A stretch of DNA of 64,000 nucleotides, taken from contig JAJSPD010000028.1 in assembly GCA_021307315.1 (NCBI GenBank), forward strand, positions 496,001 to 560,000. Direction: 5' to 3'. The position numbers and the translations under genes were made by a program. The notes under the pieces are model-generated. The model was not told the DNA's origin and ran no database searches. It saw only the letters and a program-made list of their open reading frames with translations. Within the stretch, counting starts at the first letter, position 1. Each line of letters opens with the position of its first letter. Positions 44,502-56,843 of this stretch are shown piece after piece. This stretch comes from Bisporella sp. PMI_857 (Eukaryota; Ascomycota; Leotiomycetes; Helotiales; Helotiaceae).

Positions 44502-46394
44502 TCAACTATCCGGAATTATTGGCACCAGTAACCGGGACTGATAATCCCCTCCTGACCAAATTCTATGCATTCCATCATTGATCCGTTCGTCGTGACGTGC
44601 AAAAACCTCTTTGAGTGGTCGTCTCTGTAGCTTCATGTGTTAGAGCCGTTGGAGCATTAGAACAACAGGACAATTTACCGTAATATCCGTTCCTTGAACA
44701 ACCAAGCAGAGCTTTTCTCCGGGGTTGTAGACCACAGAGCTAGGAAGTATCTCAATGTTGAGCTCATAAATTTTATTTTGGCTAATCCTCATTTCTCTTT
44801 GATGCGACAGAATTGGCTGTTCTGGAGATGATAATGTAGTATCTAGCTCTCGATGACTTGCCCTTAGCCAGCCGAGGGCAAGCGGGCCATCAAGGTACCT
44901 TTAGCCAATAAGCCCCAGTATATAAGGGTGGAGTTGAGATTCTATTTGCGAAAACTGCTCAAGGAATCACAAAAAAAAAGTGAGAGCAAACTTACACTGC
45001 ATAGAACGGTAGACCTACGACCTTTGACTCGTTGTCAAGCTTAAACAGGGCTACAAAAACATCCATATCATCACCACTTGTGGTTTCCATATATAAAGTG
45101 GCTGAGATGTGGCCGGATATCTCCGTTTCCTTATCAAAGGTTATCTGGTAGATTGCCCTTGAGGGCTCAAGCCCGCTGCCTTGTGCGTCATAGGCAAATG
45201 ACGAGCTGGACTTGGGTTGGCTAAATGACAAGCTGCGGGCCGACGAGTCAAGGTACAGAGGAGTGAGCAATTGTCGACTTAAAGGCCATTCAAGCTCTTC
45301 TCTGAAATTTCCCTGGTATGATCGATCGGAGACCTCTAGCAAGACCTTTGGCCACTTTTCGACTGGGGAATCGGTGACTCCCTTAAGAAACTTCTCATAA
45401 AAAGCGCGTTGTTTTTCGACAATCCGTGGGGTGTAATAGAATTCCCACTTGCGACGTCTGTGGACAAGAAGCCACTTTTGTGCACTCCTGATCTTTTTAT
45501 ATCCTTCCAAGGTACCACGAGTGTGAAGTCCTTGATCAGAGAAGCTGGCGATCACAAACGCTGGTACAGTTATGTTCTCTAGCTTCGCTTTCTTGCTTTC
45601 CCACAAGGCATCGAAAAACGGATGCTGCTTTGCTTCTTCCAGAAGGTCTTCGTGTTCAGTAATGGCAGCGCCCCAGCGGTGAGCAATATATGGGAAGAAT
45701 GAAGTGCATGGTATTCCTCCATGTCGAACCACTTCCCGATAAAAGTCGGTCCAACCTTCGTCGGGACAAATGCAAGCGAGACTAGGTGGATTTAGGGCAG
45801 CTACGTGCCATTGAGAGACAGCCAAATAGGACACACCACTTAGGCCGACCTTTCCATTGCTCCAAGGCAGCTTTGCGAGCCATTCTATCGTATCATAATG
45901 AAACTCGGCCTCTTCTGCTCCCGAAGAGTATGTTGCGTTGCCCTCCCCAAGCCAAGTTCCAGCAATATCGACAATGGCAATGGCATATCCGTATTTGGTC
46001 CAGTATACTGGGTCTGGTGCTTCAAAATTGGTGTAGTCTGAGATCCATGAGGGGTCAGTACCACTCTTTGGGTAGATAACGTGTAGGGGTCCTGGGTTAT
46101 GCTTTCCGTACGGCTAAATGATCGAGTTTGTCAGCACTCAAGGCATTTGGTGAAGAATACTTGAGCCATTGTCCATCTCACCGTCCAAGATAGAAGCGTA
46201 GGAGCTTTGGTTAACTCATCTACTGGCCGATAAATGTCACCGAATGCATGAAAACCGTTTCGAAGAGGGATGGGAACATGAATTTCAATAACCATGCCGT
46301 TTTCAACTTTACGAGAGTAGCTCTGATGCTTAGCCTTTCGTGCGAAAGGGTCAGAGACAGGCTTTGTGAATATGTATTTAACGCTTTCAGCCAT
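44502..46394 (-). CDS. CocE/NonD family hydrolase (X-Pro peptidase S15-like)
   Basis: Four exons, 46394-46182, 46113-44996, 44898-44679 and 44624-44502, with introns of 68, 97 and 54 bp; all phases close, giving 557 aa. The N-terminal alpha/beta-hydrolase domain reads VPIPLRNGFHAFGDIYRP, YWTKYGYAIAIVDIAGTWLG and the nucleophile elbow KVGLSGVSYLAVSQW (Ser about 166). CPDEGWTDFYREVVRHGG and FSDQGLHTRGTLEGY follow, then LLVHRRRKWEFYY, which probably holds the catalytic His. The C-terminal PepX_C-like jelly roll reads ISGHISATLYMETTSGDDMDVFVALF, LALGWLRASHRELD and SSVVYNPGEKLCLVVQGTD, ending in MHRIWSGGDYQSRLLVPIIP. No signal peptide is seen. Enzymes of this family cleave esters or amides; in this neighbourhood removal of an acyl group from a phenolic substrate is a reasonable guess. 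Confidence 0.9.
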
Positions 46395-47380
46395 TGTTGA
46401 ATTGTGTCAAGAAATATTGGGGTGAGTACTGATCGATTGCCTAAAGAGTATCATATATACTTTAACGTGATCAAGCTACGCCATCAAAAATATAAATCGT
46501 CAATAAGCCCGCCAAGTTCTATTGAAGACTTCGCAGAAAGTCTCCGCATCCGATAATTATCAATCATCTAAGGATATTTTCCCTTCTATTTGCGTTTAGC
46601 CTTACCACATAATCTTAGCGCGGCCCCACCGCGGGTCCCACTTTGAGCTTCGGGTATATCAACCCGAGGTTGAAGAATTATGCAGGCTTACAGCCGCAAC
46701 ATATGCCGAGCAGAGTAGGGACAATATCCCGGGCAATTGCCGACTAAGAGTGCTCTGAGAATGCGGGTTCATATGTGACTTGAAGTAAGGCTCCAAGCCT
46801 TCGTGAAGCTTAGCTCATAATTCCTGACACCAAAACTTCGGAAAACAATCCTAAGTATGTCTCCCAAAACCAAAAGCAATTTGCGTCCAACACCGCAGGT
46901 TAGAGCTCTTACAAGCGAACTCTTTGCCTAAACAGAGGCGTTTTGGCTATGGCGTGTTACTTTTTGGCTGTACAATAAAGTTAGCCGGCTACATTTGGAG
47001 ACCTTGACAACCTACTAAGAGCGATTAGCTAGGTTGCTATATTCGTATGTTAAGGCCAATATAAGTCCGATGCATACACAAGTAAACACGCTAATTGTTA
47101 TTTAAGAACTGGGTTGAAACTTTACGTATAGGCACTTGCTAGATATACTTTTACCGTCGTGCTCTCATAAGCATAACGAAATCATATTTTAATGGGTGGA
47201 TAAGTGGCCTCACTTCTCCATCTTATTGGGGACCCGCCCACCCATGTTTGCTTACTTCAATCACCTGCCGGCGAGCCAGCCAAACTGAGTTACTCGATCG
47301 AAGTTCGAGTTGAGGCAGTCAGGGGTATCTCATATTACTGCAGCAATTTGGGCCGTAATTTGTATATATAAATATGTAGT
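46395..47380. other. Intergenic stretch
   Basis: No gene is seen. It contains the promoter of the CocE hydrolase and the 3' flank of the GH3 gene. Confidence 0.55.
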
Positions 47381-49932
47381 CTAACGTAACCGCACTTCAG
47401 CTTCTCTTCTAATGTCCCTTGAGCTGAAACCGACACGAATGTTTATTTTGCCTTCAGGCAAGATCCACTGTTGCGAAACTACATCCCAGAAGCTCAAGTC
47501 CCGACGCTTCAACAAGAAATCAACCTTTCGCGTTTCTCGGGCCTTGAGGTCGATCTTTTCAAAGCCGCGCAGAACTTGAAGCGGAGTACCTGATGGGACG
47601 GAATTCTGTGGCAGGGCTACATAAAGCTGAGCGACAGTTGCGCCTTGTACGGAACCTGTGTTTGATATTGTGACACTGGCTTGGACGAGATCATTCCAGA
47701 GCTCGGGGTTTCCTCCTGGGGTAATCTTGTTGTCTTTATTGGCGGTAGCGAGCGGCTTCTGGGCCAAAGCTTTAACTTTGAGATCACCAACGATATCAAA
47801 AGTGGTGTAGCTAAGGCCAAAGCCGAATTCGAACAAAGGAGTGATATTCTTGGCGTCGAAATGACGGTAGTCAATTAACTGGCCGTCAGTAAAGTCATCT
47901 TGCCAGCCGGTCGCCGATGTAACATTGGTAGTATTCACGATGGCGGCATTATAATCCGAAGGCTGTTTCGCAATTGTGTAAGGAAGTCTGCCCGAGGGAT
48001 TATAGTCGCCCCAAAGGACATCAACAATAGAGTTACCACTCTGTTCTCCTGGAAGATGAGCGGCAATGATAGCTGTGACGTTCGGGTTTGAGGCCCATGG
48101 CATGGTGTTTATGCCCGCTGAATGGGTGATTACAACAGTGTTTGGACATCGTGCTGCCACATTTTCAACAACCTAGAAACAAAGCTATTAGTACAAATTC
48201 TCAAAGAGAAAAACAAGTTCATTATTCCCGAGGCATAAAGGAAATACACGTACAGCTGTTGAGTTCCAGTCTGCTTCGAATGTAACTCTATCGAAACCCT
48301 CTGATGCGTAAGTCTTGAGGAAGACGAGACAAACTTCTGGAGTAGGGTAAACGCTGTGCAGATCGTTGGCAGCCAAAACTTCGTTATCAATAATGTATGA
48401 TACTCGTGCTCCAATTTTGGAAGCCCTTGCTTTAATAGCGTCTAACGGTGACACGATATACGTGTGGCGGGCCGAACCAGATCCACCTCCTATATCAAGC
48501 GTTCCAACAGCTGGCCCAGTTGTTGTTTCTGCGGCTGGAAACGCAAGGCCCGCTACCAGGTCTGCTGCGTCATTGCCGAACACGCCAATATGTTTAGGGC
48601 TTTTAAGAGGAAGAGTTGAGTTGATGTTCTTGAGAAGGACACTTCCGGCGGAGCCTAACTTGCGAATAATGGACGCGTGATTTCTTCGAACATCTCTTGC
48701 TATAGGTTGCTGAGAGATGGGTAGTTGAATACCATAATTAATGGCAATTACTGCCAAGGTTGCTGGATCAGGGGTTGGAAAGTCCTCGTTATCTTGCCCT
48801 AATAAATAGTACGGTGTCATAGATCGCCGTATCATGTCATCAAGCCGATCGATAGATAAGGATCCATTTGTAACGGCGTTAACTATATTCATGCCCCAGT
48901 AAGTGCTACCAGTTCGAACACCGGCTAAATCAGTTGCTCCGGGCATATTCATATCAAGGCCGCCCTTGATCGACTTGACGCCCGAGTGAGTCGCAAAGAA
49001 ATCCGACATGACATATCCTTTGAATCCAAGTTCTGTCTTCAAGATGTCATTGAGAAGGTGAGAATTCTCACAAGCATACGTCTCATTCACCCTGTTGTAG
49101 CTACACATTATCGAAAGAGTCCCTGCTTTGACGGCATCGGCAAAAGGCCAAAGGTATAGCTCGTGCAAAGTCCTATCGTCGATATTGGCTGAGATTGCTT
49201 CAATGTTAGTGCCATCGGGTAGAACTGTGTTTGATCTCTGAGTCTCTTGCTCATTTCCGATGAAGTGCTTAGAGACAGCTTGCACTCCAGCATCTTGATG
49301 ACCACGAACGGTCAACTCCATGGCCCGTCCAGTCAGATAAGGGTCCGGCGAGAATCCTTCCCAGTTGCGACCCCCAAGCGGCTGGCGACCAATAGGGCCA
49401 GCGACAGGGCTGGGCATTATAAGCATCTGTTTGAGAGCATGAGGAATGGTAATTCCACTCACCCGAGCAAGATATGCACACCTTTATCCCTGAACTCCAT
49501 AGCCAGTGCATTGCCACGTTCATATATAAGATCTTTGTCCCAGCTAGCAGCAGCAGTCAAGCCGGCTGGGAATACGCTGATCAGGTCCGCACGATTAAGT
49601 GCTGTTGGGCCATCTTGGGTGCAGAGGCCTCCAAATCCGAGTCTTGGGATGGCCCTAATATTTCCAATACATGCTCCGGCTGAGGAGTTGCCCGTGACCA
49701 TAGAAGCCTTTTCCTCGAGGGTCAATTGAGCAATGAATTTATTTGCCTTGGCCTGAGCGGCATTCCAATCACGAACTATGATGGCATCAGCAGTAGTTTA
49801 TTGTCAATATGGACTCTGTGGTGCATGAATACCTGTGCTTCTTCCCTCTTTCTCAAAGTTTAGAGAGTGTACTTTAGACTGGGCTCCACTTAGCGCCAGG
49901 GAAATTATAAACACCCGAAAGATGTTGAACAT
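47381..49932 (-). CDS. Secreted GH3 beta-glucosidase
   Basis: Four exons, 49932-49833, 49775-49463, 49409-48254 and 48172-47381, with introns of 57, 53 and 81 bp in phases 1, 2 and 0; total 786 aa. The N-terminus MFNIFRVFIISLALSGAQS is a signal peptide. The GH3 N domain includes LTLEEKASMVTGN, GGLCTQDGP, KHFIGNEQETQR (about 185-196) and the nucleophile Asp274 in GYVMSDFFATHSG. The C domain and the FnIII-like tail (VTISNTGSVQGATVAQLYV, GTPLQVLRGFEKI) are complete. The residue after the nucleophile is Phe where most fungal enzymes have Trp. The activity expected is hydrolysis of terminal beta-glucose from oligosaccharides or aryl glucosides outside the cell. Next to a stilbene-type dioxygenase, an aryl glucoside is an attractive substrate, though cellobiose-type sugars remain possible. 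A TATAAAG lies about 85 bp upstream (50022-50016). Confidence 0.93.
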
Positions 49933-51419
49933 GATTCAATTGAAAGGCCTTGTCGATGAGTTGGAAGGTGCTCAATTGGCAGGGGATGTTAGAGAACTTG
50001 GGAATTCATGACCCTCTTTATATTCTCAGAAATGCGAAGTCCGCCATCTTCATAATTGTGCACTTTCTCGGTCAATCTACGGTTTAATTACACACAGAAA
50101 ATCGCCTGACCCAAGATTATCTCTATAGTAGCATAGCACGTCTTATCAGAAGCAGTTGATTTATCCCCACCTTTCGGCTCTTCTCCATGCAGAGTATGTA
50201 TGGAGAAGAACTGGAAGGTGGGGATGACCACGGAAGAACCACAAAGAGCGGGGGGACGTATTCGCCTACCGCTTTCGTAAACTAAACGCGTATACGAAAT
50301 ACTTACAACGCTGTCTTCCTGGTTATGCCTGGATAACATTAGTCTAACTGCTAAAGCTTGGAGTGAACAAAAAAAGGCCGCAAAATTTCACCGAGCGTGC
50401 CACAAGGTTATTAATTTCCCGTTTTTGTATATGAATCACTTTAAGGACTCGAATTGTTGGGCGTCATCATCTACTAAACGACGTGGCATTACCAAGATGG
50501 GAGACAACATTACATCATGATCAAGATGGTATAGCCATCTCTCAGTCCTCCCGCTCGACATGTGGATTCCGATCTAGAAGGAAAAGTTTGAAATACTTGA
50601 TCGCAATTAAACCAGGGCATACTTTGGTCTTGGCACGGCCTTGATGTCGCCCAAATTTGCAAATCAATGATGAATCTTGAAAACGTCCTCGCGCATACAC
50701 ATTTTCAGCTAGCTCACTCCGACTGTACCTCGGGCGGTGCAGATCCCGCTTGTCCCAGGTCCTGGTTATTGGCTCCATGCACGCAGAAGCCGAGGCGCAT
50801 TGCTAAAATATTAGGCTTCTACTCGCCTACCAGGGACTCCTTGCAATGATAGCTGCCTTCTATTACGAGTATTAGGTATATATCATTTACTCGATTCTAT
50901 GAGGTAGAAATAGGCTCCCACTCACATATTGAAGTGGTGCCAGTGCCAGTGTCTCATTTCACCGCCGGAACCCTCAAGTTGCTCCCTTTAGTGCCATAAA
51001 AAAATTTCTTAAGCTAGCAAAGTACCAACCCCTTTAGCTACCTAGTGCGGTCATCAGCATCCTATTCCCTAAGATAATATTTTTCTAACCCGAAACCTAG
51101 AATAGCGCATAGCTATATCCCTCTTTGCCTAGATTGTACAGCTCTCACAATCAACGATCAGATGATCGATCACTCATCAAAGGGCCACCCGTATACTTCT
51201 GGAGCAGAATGCCAGGACCAACCAGCATTGATGATTGAAGGCCAGAAATAGGAAATCCTTCCTAGACTTCCAAATCTGTCGGCCGCAGCTGATGCAGATT
51301 GCCAATTCTCTGCGTTCCTATTAGTGCTTGTTCTGAATTGTTGCTTGGGTTACTCTCTGAGGAATGGACATACGGACGAAGAGGTCTTGGAAGATACGCA
51401 AATGTCAGCGAAAATTGAT
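49933..51419. other. Gene-poor stretch
   Basis: Holds the GH3 promoter (TATAAAG at 50022-50016, minus) and a strong inverted repeat at 50164-50224. No gene is recognised in the rest. Confidence 0.55.
50164..50224. repeat. 25-bp inverted repeat, 11-nt loop
   Basis: The left arm 50164-50188 starts TCCCCACCTTTCGG; the right arm 50200-50224 ends GGAAGGTGGGGA. The arms pair over 25 positions with three differences, two of which would be G-U pairs in RNA. It could be a MITE remnant or a transcribed hairpin. Confidence 0.8.
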
Positions 51420-53380
51420 TGAAATATGCTACCTTAGGACACGACCCGGATGTGGCCGGTTTTGTAGAGACTTATTTTCCAAACTAGCATCATTAGTCTT
51501 GCAGTCGGCATACATATTTATGAGGAGAATTCTCAATACTAAATTCTCGAAACTACCACTTAGCTGCGACTGAGCGCAAAGGCAGATAGTCAAGCCAAAA
51601 CTTGTTCTATCAATCTTTCGTATCAAAGCATCAACGTTCGCATTCTAGTTCGAGATCATCTCAGAAATCTACCAATCGAATTAAAGCCAATCTATCATGA
51701 GCGTTTATATGATGAAATCTTGGCATTGATTAATGGCTAGATCAAAGACTGATTCTAATGATTAAAATTATTACTCGCACCACACTAGCTTCTGACAAGA
51801 CTCAACGACATTGGTTATACGGAGGATGGAGCAAACTTTCGATTGGATGATACTGCTGAGCATGAAAATCCGAGAGACCAACTCTCCTACTGTTAAGGTC
51901 TTTCGACTGGCCCTCAACATCACTTTTAGACGACATCGGTTACGTTGAAAAGATTCCATAGAGGCATTCCACATAAGGACTTGCCACAGGCTCTTCGCGA
52001 TACCGTCAAAGTAACCCAAAATTAGGCGGCCTTCACTATATCTAGATAGATGCGCTATGCATTGTTCAAGAACTTGGCCAAACCAATTGAAGGAGAGAGT
52101 CTGTGAGAATGAAAGATGTTCACGGTAGTGCGTCCCTAACAATTGCACCATCCTCCTCCCATTTATCCTTGGATGGGTTTCTCTTGCCTCAAAATTATGT
52201 GTAGATAAGAGTTCCTGTTCAGTCTACCAAAAAAGCCTAAAATGAACGTCGTATGCCTGCTACGTTGGCCAACGGTAGAAGGACGATTTTGGCACGAAAC
52301 ATTTTCCGACAGCGTGTCCGATTCCACTTCGGAGGCACGAGATTGGACCTTCCAGGAACAGGAGCTATCATGAAGAATTCTTTATTTTGGTGAGAGGACA
52401 ATTCCCTTCACTTTCTGCACACTTTCTTGATCAGGAGACCTGGACAAAGCTCAATCAAGACAGGCATGTCTATTTCTGAAGCCAAATGACTTGAATTGAT
52501 GTTTACTAGAGATCCCAAGTGAAAAGAAACATGTTTTGTTCGATTACACTTACCAAACAGGGTACGACAATATGTTCATGCTTTTCAGAACGCAAACTCA
52601 CAAATCCTGATGATAAGATCCCTGCTATTTCTGTTTTAGCAGAGTATTACTCCGTACTTTGAAACTAGCTGGCAAAGAACATACATATCTGGTAGAACTC
52701 TGGGGAAAATATATATTCAAGGATCTCTGTTGGGCGAAAGATGAATCGTCTCTCGATTCCCTACCTCTTCTCTCATCACTTTGCTATAGCCATCGTTGGG
52801 CTTGCGCCTCCCATAATTGGAATGCAGACTGAGACAATTGTGGAGCCAGCCCAACTCGTTTGTAGAAGGAAGATACATGATTGCGGCCAATCTCCACGAT
52901 CTCAATCATAGTCCATTCGGCACGATAAAAGGGCATCTTACGATTGATGACCATATCAAGAAATCACAACCCTTGTCCCAATATGAGACTCCGATCACCC
53001 GGAAATATCCTGTATTTTGAGGTATATTGTAGAGGGGGGTGAAGACGCAGTGGTAAAATGTCAGCTGGATTACGATCTTGAAGGCCGGGAGCGATTATCG
53101 ACGGCGAGAGTTTATCGCTGTTACTTCTAGCAGAATCACTCAGTGCGTAAGATACAAAAGACGTGCCGAGGCTTGTAAGGCTTGCTGTAACCCAGCTGCG
53201 TGCAGATCCGAAGTGGTTCTTGTGGGGTTATTTCGAACAAGAAAGGAGGCTTCTTTATTTAGCAGCACTGAATCACAATAAATTGTGCCAGCGTAGTGGA
53301 ACTTCCTACCATTCTTCAATAACTTCAAGGCAGCTCGCAGTTAATCACTGTCGTTTTTGCCGCATATTATATCCCTGAAG
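51420..53380 (+). pseudogene. HET-domain gene, heavily mutated
   Basis: Fragments in shifting frames follow the order of a HET protein on the plus strand: RGIPHKDLPQALRDTVKVTQ (about 51970-52020); YI-stop-IDALCIVQELGQTN-stop-RRESVRMKDVHGSASLTIA (about 52030-52150); RDWTFQEQELS-stop-RILYFGER (about 52340-52400); LVELWGKYIFKDLCWA (52690-52740); HSPFGTIKGHLTI (about 52910-52950); and a final WGYFEQERRLLYLA (about 53230-53270). In the expected motifs 'YIWIDALCI' and 'DNWRRES' the conserved Trp is now TAG or TGA, which are G-to-A changes. The 5' limit is uncertain. The copy is dead and of the same broad family as the remnants at 255-942 and 28819-30837. Confidence 0.75.
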
Positions 53381-56300
53381 TGACTCGATAATAATTCTGC
53401 AGACAAGCACCGACTCAGTGATGGCTCCCCTATACTTTATTGTTCAGTGTGTTACGGACACTCCCGGAGACGCGCAATACCTGGGAGCTCCTGGGAACCT
53501 GGGGTGATGTCCTATATAATACAACACTTCCCTCAGGACATGTAGCATCGTCCTCAGCCTTAATGATATGAATAAACCTAACATTGGCAAGTATCTTACG
53601 TAGTACGTGATGCATTTATCCCTTGTGACACTGAGTCGACCAAACGCTCCATCTACATCGACAAATTCCAAGCCGCTGCATGATAAGCATTGTCAACAAT
53701 GAAAGTATCTCTCTTTGTCTGGTAATGGTGGCGCTCTGGCCGCACAGAGAGAGGCTTCGAAATCGAAACACTCGAAATCACTTGCTAAGACGCACATACA
53801 CCTTGTGAATGGCTTGATGGAAGTGGGGCATTCCTGTGGGCAAAGCCCTACCGCAAACTGTAGAGCCTGGCCCAGGAATGTAAAGAATACAAACAGTCAC
53901 GTAATATTGTGTCAAAATTCTGGTGAAATACCAATTTACTCTCCTTCTATCTCTTCTGCTTGCCTTCAACTCTCCCATCCACATTTGCACACTAAGGTGC
54001 CATAGCTCAATAAAATTAGAGTTTTAGATGCATCTTTTAGTCTCAAAGCGTTGCATAATGAGGAAGGCATTGAAAGCAGGAACATTTGTTGATACTTATT
54101 AGTACCGTTATCCATTGGATATAGTTTCCCACTACCGCTTCTCAACCAGTGACCATGACACCACTTCTCTAGAAATTTCTATATTTGGAATAATTACAGT
54201 CGAAACTGTTTATATGGGAGCGCTTGGTTCCAAGTCCTGATTCCCATATATAGGGGTTTCCAATGTAAAGAGGTCTTATGTAAGCAAGATTATACTGCAT
54301 TCTAGAAGTATTTTCTAGTGATATATACACTAAATTAAAGTTAAAATACTACTAGCGTAAACGATATTTCTTTTCATTTGTAAGATTATAGCTTTTTATT
54401 CGACTTTTAAGCTGTGCTGCGATTAGTGCACTTAGAATAATCAGTTCTTTAGCTTATCGATAAAGTATAATAAAGCTTAGAAAAAGTCAAAATAAAAGTA
54501 TTTTGGTTCAATTAAAAAGTGTTGATAATTATATAATTACTAATCTAGAAACAGGAACTTAAGCTTTACTACATTTTTATATAGAAGTGCACCAAAAAAG
54601 CTTGTATTTTATTCTTATATGCATTTAAAAAGGTTTTCCTATTTACTCACTATAAAATCGACTGTTCCAGGCTTTCATTCCTATATCTAGAGGTTTTTCA
54701 TATAAGGAGTTTTCATATAAACAGTTTCTACTGTATTATAAGAGATAGTAGTAAGAGTTGACGTAAGAAGTAATGAAGTCGAGGAATTTATAGGGGTGGC
54801 AAGAGGTTTCGGTAGAATCCCTGGGTTCATTTGATTGATAGTTTTCCTTGGCCTTGGCAAGTCCGATTCAACAAGCGCATATTTAGTGAAAATATGAAAG
54901 TTAGTAATGAATACAACCCATGTACAAACATAATAGTATAGTTATAAAAAGGAAATTGTGCATACTGAGCTTATGATATGAAAGCAAGTGTCATTTTGGA
55001 CAGCCTCACATATGCCAAGACTCTGAGTATCCAGTAAATTAAATCCAATCGTTCGATTTGTCTACTTTTGTTCCATATATAATTGAATTTTGAGCTATAT
55101 TAGCCCAAGACTTGTGCCTTTAAAGTGCAGTTTAATCCAGGTCATCTTTTTACTCCACTTAACCAGACCAAATTAAAAGTATACGGCTACTAATAAATGA
55201 GGATTCCGACCTGGTCAAATTTACGACTATCAGCATTTTCTACAAGCCACAAAATGAAGTGCGAAGGAGAAATTAGTTTTTAGACAAAATATGCCTTAAT
55301 GCACAATTGATTGAATTCTGAGGTACAGGCGATGTGTTTTAATGTGTTTTAATGTGGTTATTAATGGATACGTAAAATGGTGGTCTCCAGAATCGGGGGG
55401 GAAAAAAGGTACAAATTCCCGTAGAACAGCGTACGCGTTGGACGAGGCCCTCGGCCATTTGCTTGTAAACTGCACGTGAAGTTTACAGGTTAGGTATAGC
55501 GTGCCCTGATGCTTTAGGCATGAGAACAATAGCCTGGGCCTGCTAAGGTAACCTATTTTTTATGTAGCCGAGTCCGCGCTTCACATGACAACCCCCAACC
55601 CTTTTCAATAGTGATCCTGACAAGATCCCTGGTCCTATCCGTGCTTATGGCGGAAAACGACCTCGCCTTTTCGCCCATCAATCATTGATTAGCCCCCTCA
55701 ACCCTTGCTGGCGCGGACGGCTGTCGCTTTGCTTTGACTATCCTGTGGGTACTGGGCTTCTGGGTCGTCTTCTTTGACTGCGACTATATTATATGAGTTT
55801 GTATACTTGGGTAGCTGTAGTCACGGATACTAACCAACCAGGATACGAGAGCGTTGCCAAACTGCGAAAAGGCTGATAAAAATTGAGATTAGACCTGTTA
55901 GAAGACTAATAATGGCATCGTCTGAAAGCATAGTGCCCGGTCTTGGCGTTGTATTTTTTAAGGCCTGAGGTACAGCCAGGTAGTATGCACTGGATTGCAA
56001 GGCTGCTCATTGAAAGTTGCTGGCTCAAGCAGTTACTCTAAAACTTTATATTCATCAGCCTGGTACTTTTGTTGTTTAGAGCCTTGCAAACTGATCCTGG
56101 TCGATTGATGCACAACTTGTGCAAGATCATTTCCCTGATCCCTAGGTACTTTGTGAAATATACAAGGAGAAATCTGCTATTGGGCTTGTATTAAGCAAAG
56201 CCACCACCTATCCCAAACATTTTTAGGCCAATAGACAGTAGAAGGTGTCGCCTGCTGACATTACTATTCTACTTTTAGCGTGGTCCTTTTGCCGAAATGC

Positions 56301-56843
56301 TTATATCCAATGGTACTATCCTCCCCCCTAAGTAAATAGAGGCTAAAGTATAGGTCTCATAGATACAGCCAAGCTCTTGCTGACTAGGGGTTTAACCATT
56401 CAGATTCCTTTGTTGTTTTTAATCAATGGTTTGATTCCACTTCTCCATTGCCGCTGGCTCGTGTAAAGGGAAAACTGGGCCTTCGAGGGCTTTGCAAGAG
56501 AGCCGCAAGGACCTCCGGCCATTCAGAAGTCTGCTTTGGGCCCTACAGATCTGGCCCATCCTTTAACCTCTATCTGTAGGGCGGAGACTACCTACGATCC
56601 TGGTAAATTCTAAAGATGGTGGTACTTTTGTGTGTTACAGTCTGCGCCAAAACGCCAAGAACTTCAGGGTAAAACGCCCAACCCGAAGCCTTGAAATAAT
56701 TTGCAAGTTGAAGACTTGCCCTTTTATTTGGTGATCCACATATCCTTCTAGCTCTCGGAATTAACTTTCTAGCTCCTGCGAAGGCCTTCCCGTCGTTTTC
56801 ATGAGTCTCAATCGCTGTGTAGTTTATCGATCTACATACAAGG
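53381..56843. other. AT-rich gene-poor region
   Basis: No gene is recognised. It contains the 537-bp TIR element at 54197-54733, embedded in very AT-rich DNA (54200-54760). A short tandem duplication (TGTGTTTTAA twice) lies near 55336. ORFs at 53444-54005 and 55296-55529 have no motif. Confidence 0.55.
54197..54733. mobile_element. Non-autonomous TIR element flanked by TA
   Basis: CAGTCGAAACTGTTTATATG at 54197-54216 is mirrored by CATATAAACAGTTTCTACTG at 54714-54733: 19 of 20 positions pair. Both ends are flanked by TA (54195-54196 and 54734-54735), the target duplication of Tc1/mariner-pogo elements. The 537-bp interior has no transposase and is extremely AT-rich, as after RIP. Sub-terminal copies of a TTTATATGGGAG / TTCCCATATATAG motif lie just inside the left end. 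It is a MITE or an internally deleted pogo-like element. Confidence 0.78.

Noticed and set aside
44295..44531. 78-codon plus-strand ORF
   Set aside because: It runs antisense into the last exon of the CocE hydrolase, whose frame and splicing are well supported.
53035..53110. Second tRNA A-box-like stretch
   Set aside because: It lies within the tail of the HET pseudogene reading, and no B box or acceptor stem could be found.
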